Assembly: GCA_030704615.1 (NCBI GenBank)
Contig: CM060734.1
Location: 60,220,042 to 60,284,041, forward strand
Direction of reading: 5' to 3'
Source of the DNA: Takakia lepidozioides
Taxonomy: Eukaryota; Streptophyta; Takakiopsida; Takakiales; Takakiaceae
DNA length: 64,000 nt
A program made the position numbers and the translations under genes. The notes under the pieces were generated by a model, which searched no databases, had not been told where the DNA came from, and saw only the letters and a list, made by a program, of their open reading frames with translations. Position 1 is the stretch's first letter, and the number at the start of each line of letters is the position of its first letter. Shown in pieces: positions 24,654-36,772 of this stretch.

Positions 24654-26265
24654 CATACATTACAAATGTTACCAACCCTGGTTTTCGTCATGGGATAAAT
24701 TTTGCATACGCCAGAGCCACTCCACGAAACGACGACTATATAGTTCCGAATCATCTTGAGCTGCAGGTGGAGCAATTTTTGGATTTCAAATCTAATGCAA
24801 ATTGTAAGTTTTCTTTCTAAAACTGGATATTGTAGTTAATTTACTTATATAGGCTTGTCATATAACGTAAAGGGATCTGTGCCAAAAAGTTTTCAATGCA
24901 TTAAGTTGTAATATATCTATTCAATATTACATACTTTGATATTTGAATGGAGCCTCATTCCCCTTCGCGCAAAAGGAAAAAATAAAAAAAAATAAAAAAA
25001 ACTTATCTATAATGTGAAATATATTTTTTGATAATCATGATCTAAAACATGTTTTCCATGTGCACCATAAAACTAGCAGAAGAACTACGACCTACATCAC
25101 AAGCCTATCACAATGGATTATACGTTATCCATGCAGGAGGCTATGGTTTTTCGTATTAGTACCTACAAACATAGCACCCGCAAACATCACCGAATTTACT
25201 ATACTTGAGTCAAACTTGACAGCAATTTCAGCTGGTAGGTTTCTCAATCGTATAATTTGTATAATATTTTCGCAAGTTTTTTATCATTCTTTCCAATCCG
25301 CAGTTGTAGGCTTTGACAACTGCATTGTGCGGGATCAAGCATCCATACTCGTCTTTGGAAAAATTGCCATTGCCAAGAAGTGTAAAGAAGAGTATACCAA
25401 GAAGTGGACATAAGAGTGGATGGACAGAGCTGCCTCATATGCCGATATGTGGGGTGGGACTTACTTGATTATCACGGCTGGGGAGGTGTACCATTTTTGT
25501 GCCGGGAAGCAACCCAACAAGAACAAGTCATCTTCATTCATGTTTCAACAATTGAGGAAGAGTAAGAATCTGAAACTTATAACTACCTGCCACATGCTCA
25601 AGATGTGTCCTTCTAAAATTCAGTCGAATGGCAGATAATGCCTGGATGACCGCCATGGCCGTAATCCTTCTTGTCTTCGAGATATAACAGACTTTGATTC
25701 GACTGATATGAGTTGGAATCCTCAGGAATCCTAATAATATGAAACTACCTAAAATTACCGCCGCACCACAAGAGTTCATCATCATAGACTCAGCAACAAC
25801 AATTAGAAAGACGAGAAAGAGAGCATCTACAAGGCAGATACAGGTAGCGCCGTGCTCCAAATTTGTAATTAAACGTAAACTTTATTTTTATGCAGATTAT
25901 AACAACATTTTTTTTCAGTAAAAACGTTAGTGCAGCTTTTGCTTAATCACTAATTCATACACTTTGATTTTGTTGACTGACTTATAATCGCATCGTTTGT
26001 GTCTTTAGGATTTCCAAAAGAGTTTTTTCAGTAAAAACGTAAGTGCAGCCTTTGCTTAATCACTAATTCATACACTTTGATTTTGTTGACTGACTTTTAA
26101 TCGCATCGTTTGTGTCTTTAGGATTTCCAAAAGAGAACATTTTTTAGACAGCTTGCGGATATGGGCATCCCTATAATTTCAACAAGGCTGTGATGTGCGG
26201 AAACAATGGAACCTTTGAAGGGAAAATATATTATTTGGGACGGAATTCATTAGTTTACTAGTGAA
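24654..26265 (+). pseudogene. Decayed GDSL-type esterase/lipase gene
   Basis: Several exon remnants match plant GDSL esterases in order. A segment at 24654-24803 (after tatccag) reads NVTNPGFRHGINFAYARATPRN...LELQVEQFLDF, the block that follows the GDSN motif. Next, 25072-25233 reads LAEELRPTSQAYHNGLYVIHAGGYGFS, like the family's LYVIDIGGNDFS block. It then hits a stop and continues in another frame (APANITEFTILESNLTAISA). The next piece, 25304-25500, reads KKCKEEYTKKWT, an in-frame TAA, then YADMWGGTYLIITAGE. The last piece, 26150-26259, reads TACGYGHPYNFNKAVMCGNNGTF, like the conserved CCGYGGPYN...CG block. The expected WDGIH catalytic block is replaced by LGRNSL. Frame breaks, stops and loss of the catalytic Asp/His block show a pseudogene. 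I did not find the first exon with the catalytic Ser. Confidence 0.75.
25912..26137 (+). repeat. 113-bp direct tandem duplication inside a GDSL pseudogene intron
   Basis: The block starting at ttttttcagtaaaaacgt is present twice, offset by 113 bp (aaaacgt at 25921 and 26034), with only a few differences. Each copy ends at gtgtctttaggatttccaaaag, so a candidate splice acceptor was duplicated too. It lies between the YADMWG and TACGYG exon remnants. Confidence 0.85.
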
Positions 26266-26623
26266 TCATTTTACAAGATTGTAGCAAAATCTTTTCTAAC
26301 ATGACAGTATTTGGACCCTCCCATGATTTCACCACCCAATGCAATTTGAATTCAGAGTATTTTCTAGCGTGACCGCGATGCATTAGTTGACTATCATGGG
26401 TTAGTTCATTCCTGTGGACTTAGCCTCAGCTTTCGGCATCGGCCTCATCCATAATATAATCTTTAGGGAGTAGAACCTTTTCTTTGCTCTTTGTGGTTTT
26501 CATTTTTTCCTTTTATTAATAGAATGTTGAGGCCTCTGTGCCTCACACCCGTGACCCTGCGATTCCAACACTTGAACTATCTTCTCCCACTTTACCTTGT
26601 CACACGTCATGCTGCCACGCGCT

Positions 26624-28109
26624 TAATTGAATTTCAGAGCAGGGGAAAAAGTAATTTAGAGTTCTTCAAAGATAACCCGACATTCGAATGCCAGATTTCT
26701 GTGGACGACCTCAAATCATTGCAAAAACAAGTTGCTTAAATAGTTATATTGTCGATTTTTCGAATCAAAACTGTCAGCAGATGTTTATGGGGATGTTGCA
26801 ATTTTGGGCTCTTGGGTACTATGGTCTCTTATGAAATATTGGGGGACACTGAACCTTCAGCACATTGTGAGGATCATGAAGAAGCAAGATAGTTGTTACA
26901 GTAATCACGTATCTCCCTAATCTCACTAGATGCTTCCATTCAGTCCAATATTCCAGTAAGTTGACCCTCTGTATTGTCTCCACTGTCCCCAACAAATTAG
27001 AACCCACCGCCGCCTGCCCTTTGTCGCATCTATCTTTCCATGACTACGAGACTATGATTGGGGTTGGGATTTGGAGGTGACTATAATTTTATAGACAGTC
27101 CAAATCGCTCATTGATTATGCAACAAACAAATAGCTTCATCATTACCATGGTAACAAACCACTAGCCACATGCTAGCAAACCACATCACCATTGTCTACT
27201 GTTGGTGGTCTACTAAAATATTTATTTTTGATTTGTTATCTTGTAGATTACATTTTAGCCTTGCCATTATTGATAAGGGCAAATGGTACTTCACACACCT
27301 AAACTCCTTATGAGGCCTTCATTTGTGCAAAGATACAATATTTGGGATATTTGCTTAGAGTTGTCTTTCGGAAGTCCCAAGTGGGTGGAGGAGATTAAGG
27401 CTTTTCAATGGAATACTCCAAAAGTTCCTCTACAGCCATTTACTTGGGAGTGTAGTTTTTTTTTTTTAATGATATTGAAGGTTTTTATGATTGGATGAAA
27501 GGTGGTGTTCTAGACTCGTCAGAGAAAGGAACACCTTTCACACCTAAATGCTTTGCAACGAAGCATGCCTATTTCAAACGTGTTGTTTGTGTTAATTGGA
27601 TTCTTGAGGGCTTCACTATTATGGAGGACATGGTCGTTGAATGACATTGTTAGGAGCTTTTGAGGAGGATTTGTAGCAAAATTTTGATTTGCACATTGTG
27701 CTACATGCCAAGATAGCAAAAATAATATATATAAACTTTTATATGCTATCTAGTATATACTATCTTATATATCTTATATCTAGTATCGGGTGTTGTGTGC
27801 CAATGTATAGGCCGTGTATGAATAAACGTAGACTTAAGTTTGTAGTAATTGTTTAATCATGGTGTGATGATGGATTGTTTTTTTATATTATCTTTATTTG
27901 ACATATACCCATGAGCCCAAAATTGCAACATCCCGGCCATAAACATTTGCTGACAGTTTTGATTCGAAAAATCGACAATATAATTCAAGCAACTTGTTTT
28001 TGCAATGATTTGAGGTCGTCCATTGAAATGTGACATTCGAATCTCAGTTTATCTTTGAAGAACCCTAAATTACTTAATCCGCTGCTCTGAAATTCAATTA
28101 ATTACGGAC
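26624..28109. repeat. Inverted repeat, arms 26624-26819 and 27910-28109
   Basis: The plus strand at 26624-26819 and the minus strand at 28109-27910 agree over nearly 200 bases, including cctcaaatcattgcaaaaac and gtcgatttttcgaatcaaaa. Both arms keep the same C-terminal open frame (FECQISVDDLKSLQKQVA stop in the left arm; FECHISMDDLKSLQKQVA stop in the right). This suggests a copied coding exon of an unrecognised gene. A gap of about 1.1 kb separates the arms. Confidence 0.8.
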
Positions 28110-28985
28110 TGTCCAAATCGCTCATTGAATCTGCAACAAACAAATAGCTTCATCGTTACCATTGTAACAAACCACTAGCCACATGCCATCAAACCACAAC
28201 ACATCAAACCACATCACCATTGTCTACTGTTGGTGGTCTACTAAATATTTATTTTTGATTTCTTATCTTGTAGATCACATTGTAGCATTGCCATTATTGA
28301 TAAGGGGAAATGGTACAAGTCATACACCTAAACTCCTTCTGAGGCCTTCATTTGTGCAAAGATGTTGAGACAACCTTTCACAATATATGGGGTATTTGCT
28401 TAGAGTTGTCTTTTAGAAGTCCCAAGTGGGTGGAGGAGATTGAGGCTTTTCAATGGAGTACTCCAAAAGTTCCTCTGCAGCCTGGGAGTGCGGTTTTTTT
28501 TGTTATGACATACATTGAAGGTAAAATTTTATGATTGGATGAAAGGTGGTGTTCTAGACTCGTCAGAGAAAGGGACACATTTCACACCTAAATGCTTTAC
28601 AACGAAGACACCCATTCCAAACGTACTGTTTGTGTTAATTGGATTCTTGAGGGCTTCACTATTATGGAGGACAAGGTCGTTCAACGACAATTGTTCAGAG
28701 CTTGTGAGGAGGACTTGTTTTGAATTGCACATTGTGCTATATGCCAAGATAAAAAATAACATATATGAACTTTTATATGCTTAGTATCTAGTATATACTA
28801 TCTTATATATCTTATATATACTATCTTATATATCTTATATATACTATCTAATATCGTGTGTTGTGTGCCAATGTATAGGCCGTGTATGAATAAACATAGA
28901 TTTAAGTTTGTAGTAATTGCTTAATCATGGTATAATGATGAATTGTTTTTTGATATTGTCTTTATTTGACATATACTATATGTAA
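27095..28985 (+). repeat. Direct duplication, copies about 27095-27905 and 28110-28985
   Basis: Both copies begin at gtccaaatcgctcattga and share landmarks in order: ccattgtctactgttggtgg, gaggccttcatttgtgcaaa, gattggatgaaaggtggtgt, gttaattggattcttgaggg and gccgtgtatgaataaac. The second copy has small insertions and an expanded tatcttatat tract. One arm of the inverted repeat lies between the copies. A degenerate coding origin is possible but unrecognised. Confidence 0.8.
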
Positions 28986-29129
28986 AATGGGTCCGTTAAA
29001 GAGTGTATGCAAATGTCCATTATATGAATCTATTCTAAGGATCCACTTAGTGTGAATATTCCGGGGTCCACCCAAAAGGGTGCATCTTATGGATCTAATG
29101 AAATGATCTATTGATTTTTGATATGTCGA

Positions 29130-29350
29130 ACTAGTACGATTGAAATAATGAAATTGACAATCATTTCAGTTGATGAAAATACTGTCTAATTTCATCATTC
29201 ATTGAAAATACCAATTTCATCTATGGAAATTGCCAATTTGATGTAAAATTGACCATTTCACCACAATTTCATGTGTTGAAATTTTTAACTTCAACTAGTG
29301 AAATTCTTAACTTCAATTGGTGAAATTGCCAACTTTATATGTTGAAATTA
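29130..29350. repeat. AT-rich degenerate short tandem repeat
   Basis: Variants of 'gttgaaatt..aacttcaa..ggtgaaatt' recur about every 25 bases through this stretch (gaaattgacaat, gaaattgccaat, gaaattcttaac, gaaattgccaac). It is a diverged minisatellite without coding capacity. Confidence 0.5.
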
Positions 29351-29589
29351 GTGAGAGGAGAAAATAATCTCTTTCAGATTAACCTCGCCATGAGGCAATA
29401 TAGATGTTTTTTGTTTTTTTAATTTTTAAGGCCCTGGAAATTTATTAATAGGGAATTTTTTTAGTTTAAAGTGGAAACACCTGGGAGTGACAGCGCATAA
29501 ATCAGGCCCCTTAATTGTAGTGAGCTCGCCATGAGGCGCCAAGCACAAAGCTCAAGGGACAATGTCCAAGGGAAGGGGGAGAAGAACAT

Positions 29590-29680
29590 ACCACACCCAA
29601 TAATGTATCCAGGATTTGAACCCAAAATCACCTGGGTGGCACTCAATCAAATTGACCTAGTGACTGGTGGCATTTGAAGT
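29590..29680 (-). mobile_element. tRNA-derived SINE-like fragment
   Basis: On the minus strand, an A-box-like stretch (TAGGTCAATTTGATTGAG) is followed at tRNA-like spacing by a B-box-like GGTTCAAATC (plus-strand 29613-29622). The layout is that of a tRNA-headed SINE, and it sits in gene-free DNA. Confidence 0.45.
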
Positions 29681-29961
29681 TTTCCTCCCTAACTAATAAA
29701 ATAGCCTCTCATTTTTTAGTAATAGGGTCATGAATGCACGGGCGGGCCCTGCCAGTACTACCCTTGGGGTGAGAGCTTATAAGCCCACCGTCCATTCACC
29801 GAGTCGGCGAGATTCTGAAATTTTTTGAAGTCCTTGTTCATCTACCGTGGCGGACCTTCTAACGGACTGGGCAGACCCTCCAACAGACGGACTCCAACCT
29901 TCTAGCGGATAGGTAGGCAAACCCTCGAGTGATGAGCAGATTGGCATCTCTACCGAGCATA

Positions 29962-30003
29962 CCCCTCCAGCACACCGGTAGACCCCTCCAGCACACCGGT
30001 AGA
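29962..30003 (+). repeat. Two exact 21-bp tandem units
   Basis: The unit cccctccagcacaccggtag plus one a is present twice in a row at 29962 and 29983, and a third partial unit follows. Confidence 0.8.
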
Positions 30004-30184
30004 CCCTTCGACAAAATATATATTTAATAACACACATTACTACCACGGTACAACCTAATGAGATTTGGACACCGTACCTCATGTTTATCTTTTATTGCTC
30101 TTAACCACTGCACTACCTACGGCTTTCTACAAAGCCATGCAATAACTAATGCTTTATGTGCATATTGTGGGCCCCAACAGACTA

Positions 30185-30228
30185 GCTCATGTGTTTTGTG
30201 GGCCCTGCTCATGTGTTTTGTGGGCCCT
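30185..30228 (+). repeat. Two 22-bp tandem units
   Basis: A 22-base unit containing catgtgttttgtgggccct is repeated head to tail, with another gtgggccc just upstream at 30169. Confidence 0.7.
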
Positions 30229-30930
30229 AGCAGACCAGCTTGCCATGAAGACCAAACAGTAGACTGGCTTGCCGGGAAGACCCATACCGGCGGGATCCGG
30301 GTAGGGCGCTCCCACCCTCGGCGACCCCTCTACCAGACACGCCCCGCCGCAGCCACACGCGCGAGCATTCATGAATCTGAATGCCCCTATTATTGTTAAA
30401 TGAGAAGCAATAAAATGTTAGCCCTTCTCTAAATGTTTTGTTTTTCTTTTATTTTTTTTCTACTTGGGTAGCTGGAGGAGGGTTGGCTATTGCTTAGGAA
30501 ACGTTGGGATTTCACATACACATGCCTCCCACTATCTCCACAGAGGTAGTCAGATTGTAAAGCTCACTTTTCTATTCCCAGATTATGCATCCCTCCTCTA
30601 CAGGTAATGAGTATAAAAAAGGATTGTTGCTCATAGAGCTAGCCTGGCCTGAAGTGGGGGATCTTACTGCAGAGCACACCACTGCAATCTCCAATGGCTG
30701 AGGAGAACACAACATCACCACTTTACATCCAAATCTCAACCACATTCATATACACGGTATTAACAAACCAAAATCACACCGGGAAGGGGCCAGGCCCCAT
30801 CCCCCCATCGATTATATAGGTAGATCATATTAATCTAAACATCCAAGTTGTCTGTCCACACTGCCTCCACCGATTGCAAGATTCCCCCCAACACACATCA
30901 GGGTAGTAGCTGGGTGATTGGGTTACTGTT

Positions 30931-30935
<5 letters not shown>

Positions 30936-30962
<27 letters not shown>
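30936..30962 (+). repeat. (GA)n microsatellite
   Basis: An uninterrupted run of gagaga dinucleotides, followed directly by the ctaagagccacttcg repeat family. Confidence 0.9.
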
Positions 30963-30963
<1 letters not shown>

Positions 30964-31039
30964 TAAGGCCAGCATAGCTAAGAGCCACTTCGCCACACGC
31001 TAATATTAGATGGCCGACTAACATGCCTCAATTAATATT

Positions 31040-31277
31040 TAATATTTGACGCCTTCCAAAGGGGGCATAAATTATGGTGTCTCTTCATCCCCAAGGGTTA
31101 CTGCCTTCCCCGCTAGAAAGGTGGACACCTTTGTGACACCAAGGGTGGATTGAACCCACAACCACTTCTGAGGTGGTATCTGCCCATTATGAGTGGGCTA
31201 CAACCTTCGGAAGGCAGTAACCCTTGGGGTCAAGGGACACCATAATTTATGCTTCCTTCCGGAGGCATCAAATATTA
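31040..31277. mobile_element. Foldback (MITE-like) element enclosing a Pol III-like core
   Basis: The left arm (31040-31110: aatatttgacgcc...gggttactgccttcc) and the right arm (31208-31277: ggaaggcagtaaccc...catcaaatatt) are imperfect reverse complements over about 70 bases. The roughly 97-base centre has, on the minus strand, an A-box-like TAGCCCACTCA (31200-31190) and a B-box GGTTCAATCC (31156-31147) at tRNA-like spacing. Related arm sequences occur at 42135-42205, 47150-47230 and about 32215-32245, so the family is dispersed. It encodes no protein. Confidence 0.7.
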
Positions 31278-34200
31278 CCGTCCCTTATCAACAGTTTAGG
31301 TGATAATTAATTCAAATTGAAAGTGCCTAACTTATTTTGGGATTTTTTTCAAAATTTGGCCTAATTGCACAGAAACCAGTGTTTTTTTTCTGGAATTTGA
31401 AAAAAAGCGCGAGTGGCTACAGAGTTTGGCAAAAAATAGCCATACATTCTGTTCATCCATTGAAATTAGGTCATAATCATCCATGTCCGTACATAAATCC
31501 ATTTATATCATCCATATTTGGCAAATTCATCCATAATTTATTTTTCATTTGGAGAAATTTGACTATTTCATCCATGAAAAAACAGGGAATTTGCAACAGA
31601 ATATTTCATAGCATGAAGATGCCTAATGTGAGAAATGGTTTGAGAAACGTGCGTAGCCGACTCATTTGGTTTTTAATAATTAATAGGCGCAAAAATGCCT
31701 AAATGGTTGTAAGGGACGGTATTATGCAAGTCTATAGAACTCAGCATAGTCCTAGTTATAAATAAAAAGGCGGCAGGAGGTTCAGATTTTGCAGATTTTT
31801 GTGAAAGAAGCTCTAGGCACTTGGGGGTTAATGAGGATCAGCCTAGCAGTGGATATACCGTATACTCGGATGGATATACCGGGAGAGCCTACCAGGGTAA
31901 AACATATACAAACCCTCAAGTCCAAAGAAAAAGTGGAGGCATGGGCAACCTTACTTTCTGTTGTGCCCCCATTTATAACTCAATGATGCCGAGGTACACA
32001 AGAGATGACAAAATGTTGGGGACCCATCAGTCGGCGGTTTGGGTAGCCCAGTGGGCGAGCCTATAATGCAGGAAAGTGTTGACCTGCTGTCTGTTTGGTG
32101 GCCCACCACTGCGCCTTCTCTTGGATTCCTTGCGCAATCTTTGAGCAAACCCCATGACAATTCTATCACTCTGTGACCCACGTGTTGAAGGGTGGTGAAG
32201 GTTCTGGACACTAGTCCACCTTCCAAGAGGAAGGCAGTAGCCATGGATGTCGAAGTGACTCTTCTCTCCTCTTATGGACTTCAAATGATCTCTTGGGGTG
32301 CCACATTTCCATTTGCAACTTGCACCTTGTCATGTCTGTATCTTGGGAAACATACTTGTGAACATCTTCCTAGAGCAATCTGGCGACTTTAATGTGATGT
32401 CCTTGAAGAGTGACGTGAATGTTATCGCCTTGAACTTGAACTGCTACTTTACAAAGTTCCTCCGCACCTTTCAAGGTATCAGCTTGCTATCAGCTTAAGG
32501 TCGTCAAATTCAAGTTACGTTAAGCAAGTTTGAGCCTGGTAGAACGTTAATCACACGACAGTTTCTTTCTTGCACGCAGCACCATTGACAGCTGATCAAG
32601 TACTCCTGGAGAGGAGCGCCGCAGAAAACACCCTTGATCCGTACCTTGCATGTAAGTGGTGCTGCGGACGAGCTCACCTTTTGCCCGGGAACTCCTTGAT
32701 CATCCCGGCTCTCTCGATTATGGAGTCAATTTGATTGACTCGGGCAAGCAAAGTGACCAGTAATGGGTATGGGAAAATGATAACGTACGTATTCATTATA
32801 TATAAGAAGCTAGGTGCGGATCACAGCAACATGTGGAATTTAACTCCAAATCATCAGTCGTTTTCGAAGTTAGCGAGATCAAAGCCCACAATGCCAGTGG
32901 AGAGACATATATGAGCTTTATGAAGTGTGCAGATCATACATACAGTGATGATCTACCTATCCAACCCCTATCCAAACCAGACTAATCTACCGAGCTACAA
33001 TATGATATCAAGGTTAAGTGGTTATTTGTAGTTGAACCGGGACTCAACCGTGCTCAAGTTTCTCTCGCTGTATATGGAGATGTAAGCACTAGTTAAGTTT
33101 GTGAGGAAGTTATGTTTAGATTTACAAGATACAGCTTTCATATGTGTAGACCGGTGTTTTATCTCGGTTGTATGAATCTGTTTGAACAGATCAATTCAAA
33201 TAAGTTATTCACTACAAGATTCGAGATGACTAAACTGAATAGTACCGGACTGTAAGGATCAAACCCATCGTATTATTCATCATGTGTATGGAAAGAAGTT
33301 TCCAAAACCTTGCCATAGGCTTATTCTAACAGATCAGCCAGGCTTCTCACGAAGTTTTCAAAATCTTGCCAACCTACAGCTTCTCTCCAGCCTCTGACAA
33401 ATCGCGTCAAAGGGAGAAAGTTCAAGATTTCGCTGCATGATTGTGGTCTCCTCTTTAAGTTAATACTTCCTTCCTACCAATCAGAATGTTTTGCACACTG
33501 ATTTGCTTTGGACACACAAGGGTCTACAGATCAGTCTCAAAGTAGAAAGTGTAGTGGTCAGGACAGCTGACTGGACCAGCAGAGATAAGCCCAGTAGTTA
33601 GGGTATGTCAAATTGATGTACATACATACTGATCATCATGTGAATATGCCAGTTGCATGGTCAACCCAAATTCCTTGTCCATCATTTGGGCAGCTATTCC
33701 GGCTCTCGTAGAAATTAACTGCCCCAATCATAAGAAGAAGAAGAGAAGGAATAATAAGGAAGAAAACAGTGGCATTGAACCATCCTAGGTAACTTATTTT
33801 AATATTAATAGTTAATTATAAACATTCACGAATTTTTTAGTAGTGAGCAAAGTTTTTTTCCAACCCCTTTTGCTCTTTCTAAGAAAAACTGTAGACCTAC
33901 AAGGGCCGCTGTGTTCGTGGGCGGGTGGGTTGGTGAAAAGCTTCTGTATGGAACAGATCATGTAGAGGGCAACTGATCGATGGATTACTTGTCGTTGCTT
34001 AGAACAATGTCAGGTGCGGTTTTAATGCTTGGCTTCACAGAACTCTTTGGGCTGTTGATGCGGGCGGATGGAATTCGTATTTCCACTTTTAAGTCAATTC
34101 ACAGTACTCTAGTTTACAATGACCTGCTTTCGAGACTTTGAGGAAAAGAAGTGTAGTATCCTCGTCATACTATAGCTCCGTCTCCGATTCAAGTTTCTTG

Positions 34201-36772
34201 TAGATGTTGCACTGTCTGCAGTACTGGGCCTTTGGACCTCCGGTAGACGCACATTTGTTAGCGATAATGTTTCTTCTAGGCCAGGAGAGGAAGTCATGAT
34301 CGCCACCTAGCAGTACTTGTACAGATCTGTTTGTACAATTGATTCATGCTTTTCTCATATTCTTCAAGGCACGTACTATAACGTGTGGGGACTGTGTGCA
34401 AGCTGCAGCAGCTACTTCAAATTAACCCACTTGTGCTTGTCTCTTTCTAACAAGATCAGCAGGCCAAGTTCGCCTGGCTTATGGAAACATTCGAGAGTCA
34501 CCATTCCTCGTCATGTACCTGGCCTGGCCCATAATCAGAGAGTTCCCAATCTTTGATTTCTCTCAGGATTCAGTTGACATGTATGCATGATAAAGTCTCA
34601 GGTCCATTGTCTTCCCTGCTTCAAAACTAGTCACTTTCTTATCCAACACGATTTCTGTGTACAGCGGTTCACTTCAACTAGCTAGCCCACCCGAATATTT
34701 ACACAGCACTGAGTTCGCTAAATGATGAGTATCCACTATAAGTTATATATGAACCTGCTGGAGCTGCTCTGCTTCGGGTGAATTCCAGAAGTACAAGAAC
34801 CTCGACATGAACTAGCTGATGATAGGTAGCTCAAACCCAGCTGATCCTAAAGTGCGTCCATATGTGCACTGGGAGGTTGATCCAGTCTAGTTTTTGGCAA
34901 GTATGCAGAATGAATGAGGCCCCAGCTACCATCTCAAGAAGGATCCACGTATATATGTTAAACAATCAACCTATTTGAATCATTCTAATATCTTTCACTT
35001 GCTTTACGAAGTAAAAAGCAGTAGCGCACGGACTAAGATGATCAGTAGTTGGGGCTCGGAGGCGCCCACATGCGATGGATGCTCCGTGGACGCCATGCAA
35101 TAGTGAAGCTTCTCTAAAAGTCAGGACCCGAGTTCTTAGTTACCTACCAGGCCACAAAGATTGTACACAAAGGGAACAGCAAGCTCTGAAGAGATCCGCA
35201 ACCAGAGAAAGTTCGAGCCATATAATTAGTCATGTAGACGACACTAGTGACAAGGACTAATCAGTCACGACGGTTACAATCATTTCTATCCCTTGGAGAC
35301 CTGCTACAAATGATGACCTGCATTCATGAGGAATCTCGCACACATCATGATTAGATGTAATACTATGGCGAGCTATCCTCCCTCTGAGTCACGATCGGCC
35401 CTACTACATCCATTTAATGGGCTGTGGAGGAATATACTGTGACATGCTGATCTACTAATGTCTACCTAGGTTCGGGGCTGTCAGCGTTGCAGATTTGACT
35501 GTCAGATTCCCCTCTATCCTGCCTAGCTTGCCTGTCGAAGACCTAAGATTTTCGATGCAAATAGAGAAAACATGGTATGTGGAATATTCTGGCATAGAGA
35601 CCTTCATCCATGTGGAGGATGATGATGTGTCCCTGGAGTGCTAAATGATGAGCATCTTGTCATCTTCTGGTTTACACATTCTGTAGACCACAACTGTCCG
35701 AGATTTGATGTGTCATTCTACCAGAATTTTTAGTGTGCAGAGCACCAAATCGATCACGTTTCCCACAAAGAAAGACAGAAGAAGAACAGAAGAGTGATGT
35801 CAGAGGAAGGGTCGGACAAACTAATTTGATCTATCCATGTTAAGCTCGCCTGTCATCGATCTGCATCACTAATCTGGGTACTTACCTACATCTACACCCA
35901 TATGAAAATGGCGATCCACTAGATGGGCCCCAGGAGCCTCACATGATGGGCCCATGCAGGACCTCATATGAATCACTCATATTAGTCACCCGCACTCATT
36001 CGAAGGCAAAAACAAGTCAAGAACTCGGTGCGGTGGGCCTAGTACGTGAATGATCACCGGAAAGAACTCACCGCTGATTGTTTTGCATAAGTGATTGTTG
36101 AATGAGTGTTTTCTCTTCATGAGTGATTGTTGGCCAACTGTGCAGTCGCCCACCCTTATCATATGTGCAATGCAAGCCGGGCTCCTTCTCCATTTTCCTC
36201 CTCACCTGCTCAAGACTCGCTCAAGACTAGCTGCAGCGCTTCCGTCTTTGTCAGGCGCTGGGCTGAACACTGTTGCAGACCTGGGCTTCTTAATTACGTT
36301 GAGTTTCTGGGTACTGACAAGGGACTGAGCACCGTTGCAGTGAGAATTAACAAATTCAATCATGTCAAGCTGCTGGGCAATGACAAGTAGCAGTTCTTGG
36401 AATCTTGATCAGTCCTTTGTCATTGTTTACCAGGGACTTGTGGCAGCTTGAGTTGCGATTCCAAGTGTCCTCCTCAGCCTTCTCCTTTCCCTTTTGTCTC
36501 TCTCAACACTTTATCGTGCTTGTAGGTGGTTGTCCTCTTTGTTCCGAATCTTGGCGCACTTCTTGACCCGCAACCGGTAGTACATGCTCAAATTTCTATT
36601 CGCACAGTTCGTATAATCCATGGAGCCCTGCAGGGCTTCCTTGTTACGCTCAATATATCTTCAGCTACGTGACCTTTAGATAATCTGGTAAGCCCCAGGT
36701 TGTTTGGAAATAGTATTGGGGCCATCGCTCTCTGCATTGAAGAATTGACCGCTGCGGGCTGCTAAGACGACA
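31278..36772. other. Gene-poor region upstream of the coiled-coil gene
   Basis: About 5.5 kb, AT-rich at first and more mixed towards 36 kb. I found no exon with recognisable family motifs on either strand. Around 32215-32245 there is a short match to the foldback arms (ccttccaagaggaaggcagtagcc). The last few hundred bases should contain the promoter and 5' UTR of the gene starting at 36773. Confidence 0.45.

Noticed and set aside
25912-26137. Two repeats with spacing that might suggest a CRISPR-like or regulatory array
   Set aside because: Only two units of 113 bp, in a plant intron; a simple tandem duplication explains it.
27283-28762. Short open frames in the duplicated 27-29 kb units as a possible transposase
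   Set aside because: No DDE-type or other catalytic motif visible, and frames differ between the copies.
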